Source: Climacium dendroides
Lineage: Eukaryota; Streptophyta; Bryopsida; Hypnales; Climaciaceae
Direction of reading: 5' to 3'
Length of the DNA: 64,000 nt
NCBI GenBank assembly: GCA_950106755.1
Contig: OX467084.1
Coordinates: 1,612,001 to 1,676,000, forward strand
Part shown: one piece after another, positions 12,730-23,755 of the stretch
Layout: every line of letters starts with the position of its first letter
How positions within the stretch are numbered: position 1 is the stretch's first letter
Position numbers and translations under genes: made by a program
The notes under the pieces: generated by a model
Databases searched by the model: none
Seen by the model: only the letters and a program-made list of their open reading frames with translations
Told to the model about the DNA's origin: nothing

Positions 12730-15700
12730 GACAAGAATTATTTAGGAGAGTTTTTTTCAAAACTTATTTAGGAATAGGAGAAAAGTAGTGAATAAGTGCC
12801 AAACAAGAAATAGTGGAATCCGGAAAACTAACCGTAACAAAACTGGACAAAACCTGGGGATGGAATCTAGAAACTTCAAATCTCATGGACCTACCATTTC
12901 TAGGTTCCAGCTTAAAGAGACTAGGGAAACGCTATGGAAACGATCTGGAGACCCATTTTCTTGGGGAACGTTGGAGAACCATGGGGTACTTAAACCCACT
13001 GCCGAGAACTTCTTCTTCCTCTTTCTTCTGCACACGTTTTCCACACGTGAATAGTGAGTGAAAGAATGGTGAGTTATAGATCCGGATAGAATTGAGAAGT
13101 GAAGTTGGTGCCAATTGCACCCGGATAGAAATGGCCACCAGAGTACGGAAGCCTGCGGTATTAGTCCAGATGGTCATTCCAACCATTCCGACCAATCCGA
13201 AGCTCCGGAAACAATTAGATGAGGATTTGACCTAGATGGGTTGTTTAGGGTTTATTCAAAGACCTTGGAATCTCAAAATTAATGGTATGGTTCAAGAACT
13301 CATTGATAGAGTTCCGAACCAGTATGAGAGAATAGTGAAAGAGCGCCCCGTAACTTGATCTGCAGATATCTGGGTGGAAGTTTACGATTTCAATAAGGTG
13401 AGATTCGGGTTTGTTTTCCGGGTAGACAAGTACGCCCCCAGAAAATTCCAGAATCCGGCTAATCTGAAAGATGGGTATGCCATTAATGACTGTAAGGACA
13501 GAAAATAAAGGAAAGTTTTAGAATTCCTGATTCCCATCCCGTATTTAAAAAAGCCTACCTAAGTCACAGTCACAGTGGCCAATACTGTTTTCGGATCCCT
13601 AGAGGATAGGCTAGTTAATTGGGGGCAGGTAATCAATACCATAGTAGCAAAATTAGCCGATGTTGTGTTTTGTAGTAAGTCGAGCCCCATTAGCCCCTAT
13701 CTATACCACTTCTACCATTTCAATGAAGTATTGAGTGATCTGAAAATGGTGGAGTATCGAACCTGACTTCAAATCCTAATGTATGAGCTGACGGCGAAGT
13801 TTGAATCCGAGCACCCGCAATCAGATCCGGAGGAAGTCTCGGAAGCTAGAGAGGAGCCGACCAAGCACCGGAGAAAGTCAACGGATCCGGACAGACGAGG
13901 GAAGTAGATAATAGTGAAAGGAGAGAGCCTGTTCAAGTTCTGGCATCATACGGTGAGGCGAATCCATATTAAACAGTCATCAAATGACTGCAAATCACTA
14001 AGACTGCATTCGATCGGATAGCCTCCGCCTTTGTTACAATTTGTGAAGCACTCAGGAGAGTAGAATAAAGATGGATCGTCAAGGAGATCAGACGGTGGCT
14101 CGGACCAGAAGTTTTGCTAGAGAAGGAAGAGCGTATCCGAAGTCTAGAGAAAGAACGCGATGACCTGAAAGCGCAACTGACCTCAATGGAGAAAGAACTG
14201 AATGTAGTATGACAACGCAAGGCAAAAGCTCTCTGGATCATCCAAAACATCAAGGACACATTTCCCGTCCAAGCGGAAGTAGCAATGAAAGTAGAGCTTT
14301 TCAACCATAGACTACTTGCGGATGGACACGTCACCGAATCGAAGGTACTTAAGATCCTAGTGGACTTCGAAGTATGGATAGAGGCAATTTTGAGGGAGCT
14401 GCGGACGCTAATTTAGAACATCGAGTAGGAACATGCATTCAACTTGTTGTCATTTCCGGAAGTACCAACTACCAAGTTTCCAAGTGTGCTGGAACCAACC
14501 AAAATACCACCAAGACCAGCTCATCATGTTTCTGCATCTTTACCGTCACCCCACAAAGGACAACTAGGGAATCCATCCAAAATCAATATGCCTATTCCAA
14601 AAGGTAAGCTCCAGACTCCACCCGGAATGATTAAAACTTCAACTCCGAAGCCCAGTTCGACTAAGACAAAGCTGTTCTATCCGTTGGGGATGTTGATTTT
14701 AAAGGATATCTTTAAGACACCACCCCTTCCGATTTGCCCTGATTCAGGTGTTCAGAAGGGAGCTATGGTGAATCTAACACCAGAGTTTTCGGAAAGTTTT
14801 ACACATATGATGGAGGCAGCAGCTAGTGTGACTCCAAAGAAGGACGATACGGTGGTAAATTTAGCCGAGTGCTCATTCATGGGTGACGACATGAAGATTT
14901 AGGAGATTAAAGAATCCGAAGAGGAGGTTGTTCCAAATGATGAGACAGAAACGGAAGAATAAGAAGAATCCAGATCGGCCAAGACTATACGATCCATCCT
15001 TGCGATCAAGACTCGGTCAGCAACAAAGGCAACCCCCACCAAGTATTCCTCCCAAAGACACTCGACGCACATGGAGAAAGGCACAGGTAGTTCCAAAAAG
15101 ACACACAAAGGTAGATAGGAAGTTAGCTTTAAGTAGTGAGTTTTTCGGAACGGGTTTTCAAGTATGGGCTTGGATTCCGATTTTCAAAGGACGGTTGGCC
15201 AATGGCTTTCTGTTTTTTCCGAAACGGTCCGTTTGGCCATTGCCCTGTTTTTCTGGTGATTGTTAGGTTCTTTTATTTGTATTTTAAATGGTTGGGTAGG
15301 CTTGTTGTCAAGGCATTCAACCTTAGCTTGTTCTACTCCAGTTCTTGATATTTGAACTGACTCCTTTGTATTTGCATTCCGAAAGTAATTTGAGCAACCA
15401 CGCTTCCGCTTTGAGTACTTTGTCTCATATGGTGTTATTTTGTTTGTTCATCTGACTATTGGGGTGTGAGGAAGGACGAGTGAGGGCGGAATCCGGATTT
15501 ATGGCAAACCGGATTCTAGCTAAGAAGGGCGACGGGTTGAGGGATTTAGATTTGTAATTGAGGACCTATGCGCGATGCCTTTAAATTGCTGGAATGGTGA
15601 TCCGGTAGTTGCCCGGGATGGGTGTGGAATGCGAGTTTGGAAGTCTAGGGAGGATTCCGTACGTAGATCAGCAACCGCCAAAAATCTTTTAAGTTCCAAG

Positions 15701-16060
15701 TGTTTAGATTTGTCGTTGTAGTAATAGGGAATCCGGCGCTATTATGTGTAATCTGCAAACCAATCCGGAAAGCTATGAAAAAAGCCACCCCCTAGGACCA
15801 ACGTGTATTCTTAGTATTTTTTTTTTTTTTGGAGAGAGTAGAGAGAGAGTGAGGAATATGAGTGGTAAGTCCCTACCCTTCTAAAAACCAACAACAGACC
15901 CTCTGAAGGTAAAACAAAGGTATAGAAAACCTAGATGCATTGATTTATCCGGATTCTGGAATGGACCGAATCCGAGTTGTATTCCGGATAGTGTTAGAAT
16001 CCGGAAAGTGAGTGAGAAGTAAATAACGGATTGGTTTTGAGGTATAAGTTCTTATAATTA
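12730..16060 (+). mobile_element. Nested retroelement-like insertion, CCGGA-rich, with a broken gag-like frame
   Basis: This block splits the transposase. It differs from its surroundings by many TCCGGA/CCGGAT motifs and more balanced composition. Broken frames read: 13285-13560 (MVQELIDRVPNQYERIVKER, with stops), 13575-13766 (MANTVFGSLEDRLVNWGQVI… PISPYLYHFYHFNEVLSDL), 14000-14900 (charged, then Pro/Lys-rich, ending MGDDMKI), and 15130-15330 with a hydrophobic stretch. Phrases such as 'SPISPYLYHFY' resemble plant transposon-encoded proteins I have seen, but I cannot assign the family. I found no clear long terminal repeats, reverse transcriptase or integrase, so a non-autonomous retroelement or other nested transposon is possible. 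Edges are approximate. Confidence 0.4.
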
Positions 16061-16083
16061 CGTTAATTTGGATACCTAAGCTT

Positions 16084-17340
16084 GAAACGACATACTAGAA
16101 TTCCTTGGGACGATAACTTGTGTCATCTTTTCACGTTTTCTTGGAAAAAATACTTACGCCTGGATTGTGCGTACGACAGACATGGTAAAAAACGCTTTGA
16201 TTGGGTACTATGGCTTTACCCTAAACTTCTTGAGGCATTTGAACAATTCAAAAAAACTAGAGTCAAGTTTTCTTCGAGCTTGCTAATTAAGTTAGCAGAG
16301 AGCATATTATTGGCCTAGGACTCTATATACACACAACAATCTAGAGATTCAAGAGATGATGTATTATTTACAAATAAAATATGTAATAGTTGGATGCAAC
16401 AATTTATGGATGTTCACAACATTGTTCTATTATCTCAATGAGGTAGATTGACATGTAGTATAGAAAAAGTTAGAGCGATCGATTAAAATGTATACAACAT
16501 ACCATTTAAGTATCTTGTAAAGGAGATTTCAATCTGGCTTGTTAGATGAGAACCTCATAGAAAACATTGATGAAACTCATTTTATTGTCAACATTGACAA
16601 CGGTTGAACTTTAGGATTTCAAAGCGACACTTCTGTCAAATATGCTAAAGTAGTTTTAAGTGGAGATTCTATAACTACGGTTTTTAAAATCTTTAAAGGA
16701 TGTTGAGCCATGATAGAAGCTCCTATGCTGATATTTACTAATGCAAATAGTAATTATCCCATTAGAAGTCTTGATGATAACATTCTAGGAGTGACGTATA
16801 GAATATGATTAAAAGGCTGGATCATGAATCAATTATTTTTTTTTCAGTACTTTGAAGAACCTTGGACTTTAAATCAAGCTAATGTACAACAACGAACCAA
16901 AATGGTTTGGATTAATAATTATACTAGTCACAATATCACTACAAGATTGGGGACCGTGTTAGTTGACAAACAAACAATTTTGAAGTACTTGCCACCTTGC
17001 TCAACACATCTTTATCAACTTGTGGATACTTTTATCATTTCAAAGATAAAAGATGTTTGGACCAAGCGGTAGGAAGCCAAAAAGATAGAGCTAATTGGAG
17101 CCAATGGTCTGGAAAGTTTACCAACCTTGATAAGAGATTTTTTTTTCAATTGGTTGTTGATAGTGTTGAAGATATCAACATGTAAGTAGATTGCAACAAT
17201 ATGTTTGATGCTAGAAAAGCCATGATCCGTTGTGGCATGGCATTAGGTATTGATGGTTCTTAGAGTGTGGATCAACTATTTCTACATCTTCAAGAAATAG
17301 TCACAAAACATTGTCCGTACTTTGATGGTTAAGATGTTGC
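16084..17340 (+). pseudogene. Transposase catalytic half (pogo/DDE_1-like), degenerate
   Basis: Segments in changing frames read KKRFDWVLWLYPKLLEAFEQ (near 16190), NIDETHFIVNIDNG (near 16565), PIRSLDDNILGVTYR (near 16760), TKMVWINNYTSHNITTRLGT (near 16900), ILKYLPPCSTHLYQLVDTFI (near 16980), and a tail near 17200-17330. The order fits a DDE_1 transposase: first acidic residue in IDETHF, second in the W-I-D-N position, third in the STHL..xxD motif. Here the second catalytic Asp is Asn (WINN), and numerous stops and shifts break the frame. The right transposon end follows about 500 bases later. Inactive copy; family assignment is from remembered motifs. Confidence 0.65.
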
Positions 17341-17847
17341 TCAATTTGTTAGACCAATTTAGATATTAGTCTTGTTATTTATACATTATTTATAAATATG
17401 AAACTTTGTAAGCTTTATCTTCAGGTAGAAGTTCTTGTGATCCATTTTGTATAGTTGATAGTTTTAATGAGTATTTTCTTATGAATTGTTTGTATATTGA
17501 ATTAGTTTTATTTTTATTTCTTATTCTTATTATGTGAAGACAATTCCTTTTTAGGATTTGTTTCTTTTATTTTGAAAATAAAGAATGCTTATTTGCAAAG
17601 GTTTCTAATTTTTATTTAATAGAGTATTCATTTGAATGAACATTTGTATATTTGGGTTTGTACATTTTTCTTTCCATTTTGATAATCATGAAGCACTAAA
17701 TATAAATTTGTAAAAAATTTATACTCAATAGTTGACAAATAGTGTCTATGTTGACATTTAGTATTGGTAACATTAACCGGATTGTTGACAATTAGTATTA
17801 TGCTTCACGATTAGTAATGCCAACACTATTTATCATCATTAATGTAG

Positions 17848-18650
17848 TGCCCTTGGATAAAAACCAGAGTCTTTCTACAAAGTGGAGGAAAATTTTGTTG
17901 GGCAACTTCCAAAACTTCCCAAATTCTGAACCACCCATTAGAAAAAATTTGAACCCTATAAAAGGCTGCCTTTTGATTTTTAGTACCCTGGTAGTGCAAA
18001 TACATAAAAAATTAAAAAATATATTTTTTAAAATAAAATATTTAAAAATTAAAAATATTTAAAAAATAGCCAATCTAACATGACACTCACATGGTGTTGA
18101 TGTGGCACCAATAAGGTAAAACAGCCCATTGCGGTCAAATGACGCATTGTGGTCGCCTAGGAAATGACCCATTGTGGTTGTTATTTTTGAGTATGTGAGA
18201 TGTGGGCCACAATACATGTCTTACATGACAGCAATGGAGTGAACACTGACCTCATTAGAAACTTTTGATTTTTCAGTGTGAAGTTCATTGTAAAAATTGA
18301 CTTTTTTGGCCTTCTATAATAGAAAATATTTTGACTGCATTAGGTAGTGAGATGAGCATTACAGGTTCAGATTTTGTTAGTTTTAAGGTAGTCTACAAAC
18401 TCTTTTGGGCTGAACACTTTAGAAATTCCTAGTGAATTCATACTTTGTCAAAAGAATTTAATTTCAACTGCACTTGCTATTTCTCACACTTGTACTAATG
18501 TGGAAAAAAAATTGAAAAATTTCAACAACAAGATGATGTCAAACTCCTCATTCTGACCACAATGGGCTGTTTTACCTTAGTGACCCATCAGATTTAAAAA
18601 TAAATAAAAATAAAAATTCTATAATTGCACCTCGGGGTGCAGAACTCGCG
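17848..18650. other. Spacer with a MITE
   Basis: A/T-rich sequence follows the transposon end. The only structure I see is the TA-flanked MITE at 18112-18579. From about 18640 the composition becomes balanced, marking the flank of the secreted-repeat gene. Confidence 0.4.
18112..18579. mobile_element. TA-flanked MITE, about 24-bp terminal inverted repeats
   Basis: The left end AGGTAAAACAGCCCATTGCG (from 18114) is mirrored by AATGGGCTGTTTTACCT ending at 18577, one mismatch over about 24 bp. TA borders both sides (18112-18113, 18578-18579). Inside the left end the phrase CATTGTGGTC/CATTGTGGTT recurs twice as direct subterminal repeats. No coding frame. Size and TA border fit a Tc1/mariner (Stowaway-like) MITE. 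Confidence 0.55.
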
Positions 18651-19851
18651 GCCTCTTTTTTCCTAATGGAGTATACAAGCCATGGCTGGTGCAGGAAATG
18701 AGATACTGTGAACCATTGTTACCAAAGCATCACGGACAGTTCTTGACGTGACTCCAACTCCACAGCAGCGTAATTGCACCCAAATGAATGCTCAGGATGA
18801 TCCGATCCAACGCGTAAAGAGCGATGCATCACCTTGTCAATTCCAAATTGAATTGACAGAAAGTCTAGATCGGATCGAGATGACCTCCGATCACTAGTTA
18901 CATTTTCAACTCACCAATTCCAGAGTTACAAATATCGAGCCCCACGCTTCCTTGATCGATCCCATTCTCTGAGTCTCTGTTTCCATCTTTTTCTGTCTCT
19001 CCATCAGAGCTACTCTCTCAAAGAGAAGCAGAGCCGGAGCTTTATTTAGCTAACTCTTATTGATTCTTAGCAGCTTGGATTGTGGTGGTAAGCATATTTT
19101 CCTGTGCTCAGGAGTGAATGTGTCATAGCTCCTGATTGAGCGATCGAGCGAGGCAGCGAGGTGAGGGACCCTAATGCTAGATAGCCCCCTGCATATATGC
19201 ATGGTAGCTTTCTGGGCAGTAGTCTAAGAAGTTTTCTGCTTGTTTGGTTACTTGAGTTTATCAATGTGTTGCTAATCAACATCGTATTTGATCATTTGTG
19301 CTTGGTCAATTGTGCACTGCTTCCTTGGTCTCTGTTAATTTATCGTGAAGTGAATGTATTGCTGTAGCAAAGAAACTACTGCAATTCTGTCTCTTCTGAT
19401 CACTAATTATGTGCGAGTTATACTTTACGCGCATTGCTTGCTTAAGCTCTAAAAGTCCGTCGTATGTTGCAGCATCGAAATAGCGTTTCGGATTATACTG
19501 AATTAGACATGCCCGCCTAGAATGAGGTCGTTGCAATTGGTTCTAATTTCCAGTCTGTGGGTCCGCTTTCAATTCTTGCAAATGGCTTTGTCGGATCTGA
19601 AAATTTAGTGGAGTTCACAAGTTCAATCGGACGCATGTTTGATCAATTGAGTCCATTTCGCTTTCTGTTTCTGTGTGTAATATATCAGCGCCCTGTGCCG
19701 GATATAGCGAATACGTGTTCATCAAGCTCTATGCTACCGATCAGTCCTTGGCTCTGTTTCAGTGGACGAAAGCCAGAATAGCGTTGCCATGTCGGTATCT
19801 AAGAAATTGTGCACTCTCATGCGATACAGGAACTGCAGATCGGACAGCATC
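18651..19851. other. 5' flank of the secreted-repeat gene
   Basis: Balanced composition and no transposon feature mark this as promoter and 5' untranslated region. A C/T-rich run with GAGTCTCTGTTTCC is visible near 18970-19020. Short open frames (19306-19536 minus, 19557-19781 plus) show no recognisable motif. A non-coding first exon followed by an intron is possible but not demonstrable. Confidence 0.35.
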
Positions 19852-20334
19852 ATGGCGTGGAAACTGACTGCCGCACCCTATGGCCTCCTGCTCTTGTCAC
19901 TAGTGCTTCACATTGAAGGTGCTCGACCACCACGCAGCATGCTCGACCTCGACGAAGAGAGCACCCTGGCGAAGTTACGATACGAAGCCGGCGACCCAGC
20001 TTGTGGACGCTTCCAGTTTCGCTACGAGTGCTTCGACGTCCCCACCTCAAGCCACACTCCTACCACTCAGGAGCCTGCCGCATGCGTAGAAGACACCCAA
20101 GTCGTCCCCGAAGACTATCCTCAAGACCCCTCCGACTGCGGCCCTCTGGGGAAGCACAAATTCCGATGCGTTCCCTCAAAGAAGACCACCGTGAAGATCC
20201 CCGCCCCTGAAGAAGTCGCCGCATTTAGACAGGACGCCCAAGTCCTCCCCTCCGACCCCTCCGACTGCGGCCCTCTGGGAAAGCACAAATACAGATGCGT
20301 GCCACCGATGAAGACTCCCATGCATACTGTATGA
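19852..20334 (+). CDS. Small secreted protein with tandem CGPLGKHK(F/Y)RCVP repeats
   Basis: The frame from the ATG at 19852 encodes 160 residues. It opens with MAWKLTAAPYGLLLLSLVLH followed by IEGA, a classical signal peptide with likely cleavage near residue 25. I chose this Met because the in-frame upstream Met codons (from 19762) add a polar leader that would bury the signal. The mature part is acidic/Pro-rich and holds a divergent first unit (CGRFQFRYECF) and two near-identical units, SDCGPLGKHKFRCVP and SDCGPLGKHKYRCVP, each with two cysteines nine residues apart and separated by acidic linkers (EDTQVVPEDYPQDP; QDAQVLPSDP). I do not recognise the family. Possibilities are a multi-copy peptide precursor or a small disulfide-linked cell-wall/defence protein. 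A fourth unit lies out of frame just downstream. No second coding exon was seen. Confidence 0.7.
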   Translation: MAWKLTAAPYGLLLLSLVLHIEGARPPRSMLDLDEESTLAKLRYEAGDPACGRFQFRYECFDVPTSSHTPTTQEPAACVEDTQVVPEDYPQDPSDCGPLGKHKFRCVPSKKTTVKIPAPEEVAAFRQDAQVLPSDPSDCGPLGKHKYRCVPPMKTPMHTV

Positions 20335-20335
20335 A

Positions 20336-20466
20336 GACCCCAGCTCCTGCGCTGAGGACGACGTCTCCCCTGTCGGTCCCTCGGTTCAGGAAGCGTATGA
20401 GCCTGCTCGATCTAACTGTGGACCTTTGAGCAAACACATAAACCGGTGCGTTCCACCCATGCACTA
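20336..20466 (+). pseudogene. Out-of-frame continuation with a fourth cysteine repeat
   Basis: Directly after the stop of the secreted-repeat protein, the +1 frame reads YEDPSSCAEDDVSPVGP… and ends SNCGPLSKHINRCVPPMH before a TAG at 20464-20466. This has the same linker-repeat layout as the two preceding units, so the ancestral or true protein was longer by about 43 residues. A single-base change around 20320-20336 would explain the break. A frameshift mutation, a sequencing error or an unusual tiny intron are alternatives; the 15-base GT…AG interval at the junction is too short for a normal intron. Confidence 0.6.
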
Positions 20467-21123
20467 GCTGGAAGAAATTAATCCCGGATCCATTTCCAGG
20501 CGAAGTCGATCATACAGTATGTATCCAGGATGTGACCGAGGACGTGATCATACATAAATAAATAAAAGTTCGATTGCTAGACCGAATCGATTTCAGATTT
20601 TCAAAGCTAGGAGTTGCAACTAACATTGCTTGAATGAGTAATCCGTAATGTTGCAACTCTGCTTGTATAAGTTGTATTTCTAGAATTGCTGCAACTGCTG
20701 GTTTGGTGGTGCCTCTATGTATATGTAGCATTAATTAGTCGCTGTGGACTGTCCTGTGCTTTCTCCTGGTGCCTCTATATGTGTAGCATTATTACTTTGC
20801 TGTGGAATGTGGTACATGACTTAATAGTCTGTGATACTCGACGGAGCAAGGTCGTGTCGATGAGCATAGAATTAACTTAATGCACAAAAATATGTCTCCA
20901 TGGATTTGCAAAAAATGGTTCACATTTCTGGACTTGTAGCTGAATGAATTAAAATGTGAGGAATCCCAGCTGCTATATATTTGACTGCAATATGTTGTGA
21001 TGATCAACTCCAAGAGAATTCTTTGAACCAAGATTTGTGCATCATGGATCAATTGAACCTACAATAAGTAAGCAGGACTCTGCAATTAGCTTCAGCTGGT
21101 GCATTTGTAGCACTATTACAGAA
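20467..21123. other. 3' flank of the secreted-repeat gene
   Basis: An AATAAATAAAA motif at about 20557-20566 is a plausible polyadenylation signal. A short phrase (GGTGCCTCTAT.TGT) occurs twice near 20705-20790. No gene is supported. Confidence 0.35.
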
Positions 21124-21446
21124 CATGGTTGTCATATCGGACAGAATCTTATTGTTCATGAATGAATCAAGCGAATCAGGGTTGATTGGCTGCAAACTTT
21201 GAAGGCCAATAATTTTTTTTTAAATTATCCAAATTGGGCATATGAGATGTTTTTCGGCATCTACAGAAATTGTAGATGTCGAAAAACATCTCATCTATAA
21301 TTTCTATAGATACTGAAAAACATTTCATATGCCCAATTTGGATAATTTTTTCAAAAATTATTGGCCTCCAAAGTTTGCAGCTAGTCAACCCTGATTCGCC
21401 CAATTCGTCCGTAAACAATAAGATTCTGTCCGATATAACAACCATG
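21124..21446. repeat. Long near-palindrome (foldback element or hairpin locus)
   Basis: The left half starting CATGGTTGTCATATCGGACA is the inverted complement of the right half ending at 21446, with scattered mismatches, over about 140-160 bases per arm and almost no loop (centre near 21285). Inner segments such as TTGGCCTCCAAAGTTTGCAG and its partner match closely. I found no convincing target duplication. It could be a foldback MITE or an inverted-duplication hairpin locus giving small RNAs. Confidence 0.75.
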
Positions 21447-23080
21447 CTATGGAGTATTAAGCAACGCCATGGGATCAGATTTAATAGTGACAGTGTCTTT
21501 GAAGTTCAAGACTTGCAAGTGAAGATGTAAAACTGCAAATAAAATATCGTTCCATTAAATGTCGAGTGTATAGAGCTATTGTAACAAAACCATCTGATTT
21601 TTGGCTCGTGTATGTCAATTTTGAATATTAGTTTGTAGTCGCATATAAGGAAAATGTCTTACAGTTGCTAGTGCAATCTAAGCTATGCTCAAACTTGCCT
21701 TGGGGCTCAAGGACATTAAAGGGAAACTGGAATATTTGTCTACTAATCTTGTACTCCGTACAAGTACTTAGCAATGATGATTTTTTTTTTTAAATTTTGG
21801 AAAAATATCCAGCCAATTCTTCGATACTCATGTGATAAGGTAGAACTACCCATTACCACATAGATTTGCTATCTGGGTACTTTGGAGAAGCTATTTGTCA
21901 ACTTCCATATTCTTCAAAGATTGAAAAGTTTGAGAGAAGTCAATTGCAAAAAGAAGTCAATTGCAAAAAGACATTCTGACAAGAAGTGAATTTTCTGTGA
22001 TTTTTGAAAGTGAAAATGTTAAACTATAAATAGATCCTTGAAAAAGGTGGATTGATGTGTGCTCTCCAAGTGCATTGCCATCATGATAAAGGATTGTAAA
22101 GATAGTGGTAATAGATGGGCCACTAATGCAATTGGAAGGATCCTATAGGTGGTAGAATTGAATAGATGGTGGTATTACGTAGTTTTAGCTTATTTGGTCA
22201 TAATTATCTATGTCAAAATTAGGTGATTACAGGGTAAAATTTGACTAGTAGCCTACTAGCCTGGTAGGCTTTAAAAAATAAATAGTAATAATTTGGCTAC
22301 TTTATTGAAAAAATGAAAACTTCTTTTACAAAACATAGCCAACATCTTTTGGTTGTAGCCAACTAGCAAAATATTTCACATAAAAAAATTATAACTTAGA
22401 GAGTTTTCTTGCATTAATACCAATATATAGGTTCAAATTAATGTTATACATTTTTTTTAAAAGGATTTATATTTTGGCACTTTAATTATTTAATCCAAGT
22501 TTAGAACCCAATCAACCATTTCATGATTGCCTTCTTGATTTGAAGCAACAATTTGAAAGGATTCAATATTTCAATTCTATTTTTTTTCCTATGCAAACTA
22601 TATTGGATTGTTTTTCTACTTTTTAAATTCAATACTATGTTCAAAAGTTATCTATAAAGAAAATTTCTCAAAGTCTATGGTAATTATTTAGAAATGAAGG
22701 ATTATTGATGATTTCATCATTAGATTTTTTTTCACAAATCAATTGAAGCTACAATTTTGGATAATTTTAGAAATTGAAGAATTAAAAAGTAAAAACTATG
22801 AATATATTATGCTCTAGTCTCTAACTTTCAATTGATGCAAATTTAAAAAATTATAGAATTTATTTTTCATAATTTATTTGTGTTTGTCTAAAACTTAGTG
22901 GGAACCATTGGTTCATTACCCCTTGAGTGCCCTAGCACCCTAAACGTCACCTTTCTAAATTTAATTTCAGCAAAAAAGGGAGTTCAAATCCTCTTCATAC
23001 TCTTGTCTATACCGACCCACAAATTGTATAGGTAGTTGAGGGTGTTGAGTAGTGATGCAAGGGAGTAGGGGTGGAGGTTT
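21447..23080. other. A/T-rich intergenic DNA
   Basis: No gene is supported. A tandem 19-base duplication (GAAGTCAATTGCAAAAA) is visible near 21935-21970. A GTTCAAATCC box near 22984 resembles a tRNA B box, but no matching A box at normal spacing was found. Confidence 0.4.
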
Positions 23081-23394
23081 CACTACAACAAAAGTAGTGT
23101 TTTATGACTGCAAAATATGACTGCAGTGAGTCGTAAAATCAAAAAATACGACTCACGCAGAAATCACTGTAGATGACTCGGAATATGACTGACTCCAGTC
23201 GTTTAGAAGCAGTCGCTTCAGACATCAATCATATTGGCAGTTATATTTTCCGAGGGGTATAAATACCCATTTTTAGCCATAATATGCCAACATGGCATAT
23301 ACTTTGACTTTCCTAGGGGAGTCTTGACTTTTTCTTGAGTTGCCCGGGCAAACAAAAAAATCCTACGTGGAATATGACTATGGTCAGTCATATT

Positions 23395-23755
23395 TTTGGA
23401 TGACGTGAAATATGACTACAGTCAGTCATATTTTTGGATGACGTGGAATATGACTGAAGTGAGTCATATTTTGCAGTGATGTAGAATACGACTCTCGTCA
23501 GTCATATTTTATGAAATATGACTGAGGTGAGTCATATTTTGTAGTAATGTAGAATACGACTCTCGTCAGTCATATTTTATGGAATATGACTGAGGTGAGT
23601 CATATTTTGCAGTGATGTAGAATACGACTTTTGGCAGTCATATTTTATGAAATATGACTGAGGTGAGTCATATTTTGCAGTGATGTAGAATACAACTTTT
23701 GGTAGTCATATTTTATGGAATATGACTTCTGTGAGTCATATTTTTGGCTTCATGA
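23395..23755. repeat. Subterminal tandem repeats of the CACTA element
   Basis: Units of roughly 60 bases contain GAATATGACTGAGGTGAGTC, ATATTTTGCAGTGATGTAGA and GTCATATTTTATG, repeated about five times with small changes. The core ATATGACT/AGTCATAT is itself palindromic. By analogy with En/Spm these are candidate transposase-binding sites. Confidence 0.75.

Larger units (their letters stand above)
9406..17847 (+). mobile_element. Decayed pogo/DDE_1-like DNA transposon with nested insertions
   Basis: The left end, after a TA at 9406-9407, reads CACTAATGATGATAAATAGT. The right end, before a TA at 17846-17847, is its inverted counterpart with one change (ACTATTTATCATCATTAATG). The first ~90 bases at the left and last ~200 bases at the right match the two halves of a compact element at 42652-42992, in the same orientation. 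This links the two distant ends. Between them lie two blocks of one transposase (12340-12720 and 16084-17340), a retroelement-like insert, and a separate MITE at 9702-10058. TA-flanked ends fit the Tc1/mariner/pogo superfamily. The alternative is that the two ends belong to different copies of the same family and the 8.4-kb span is a coincidence of neighbouring fragments. Confidence 0.55.

Noticed and set aside
22890..23000. tRNA-derived SINE suggested by a GTTCAAATCC box
   Set aside because: The only A-box-like sequence is about 90 bases away, too far for a tRNA-like promoter, and no poly(A) tail or target duplication was seen.
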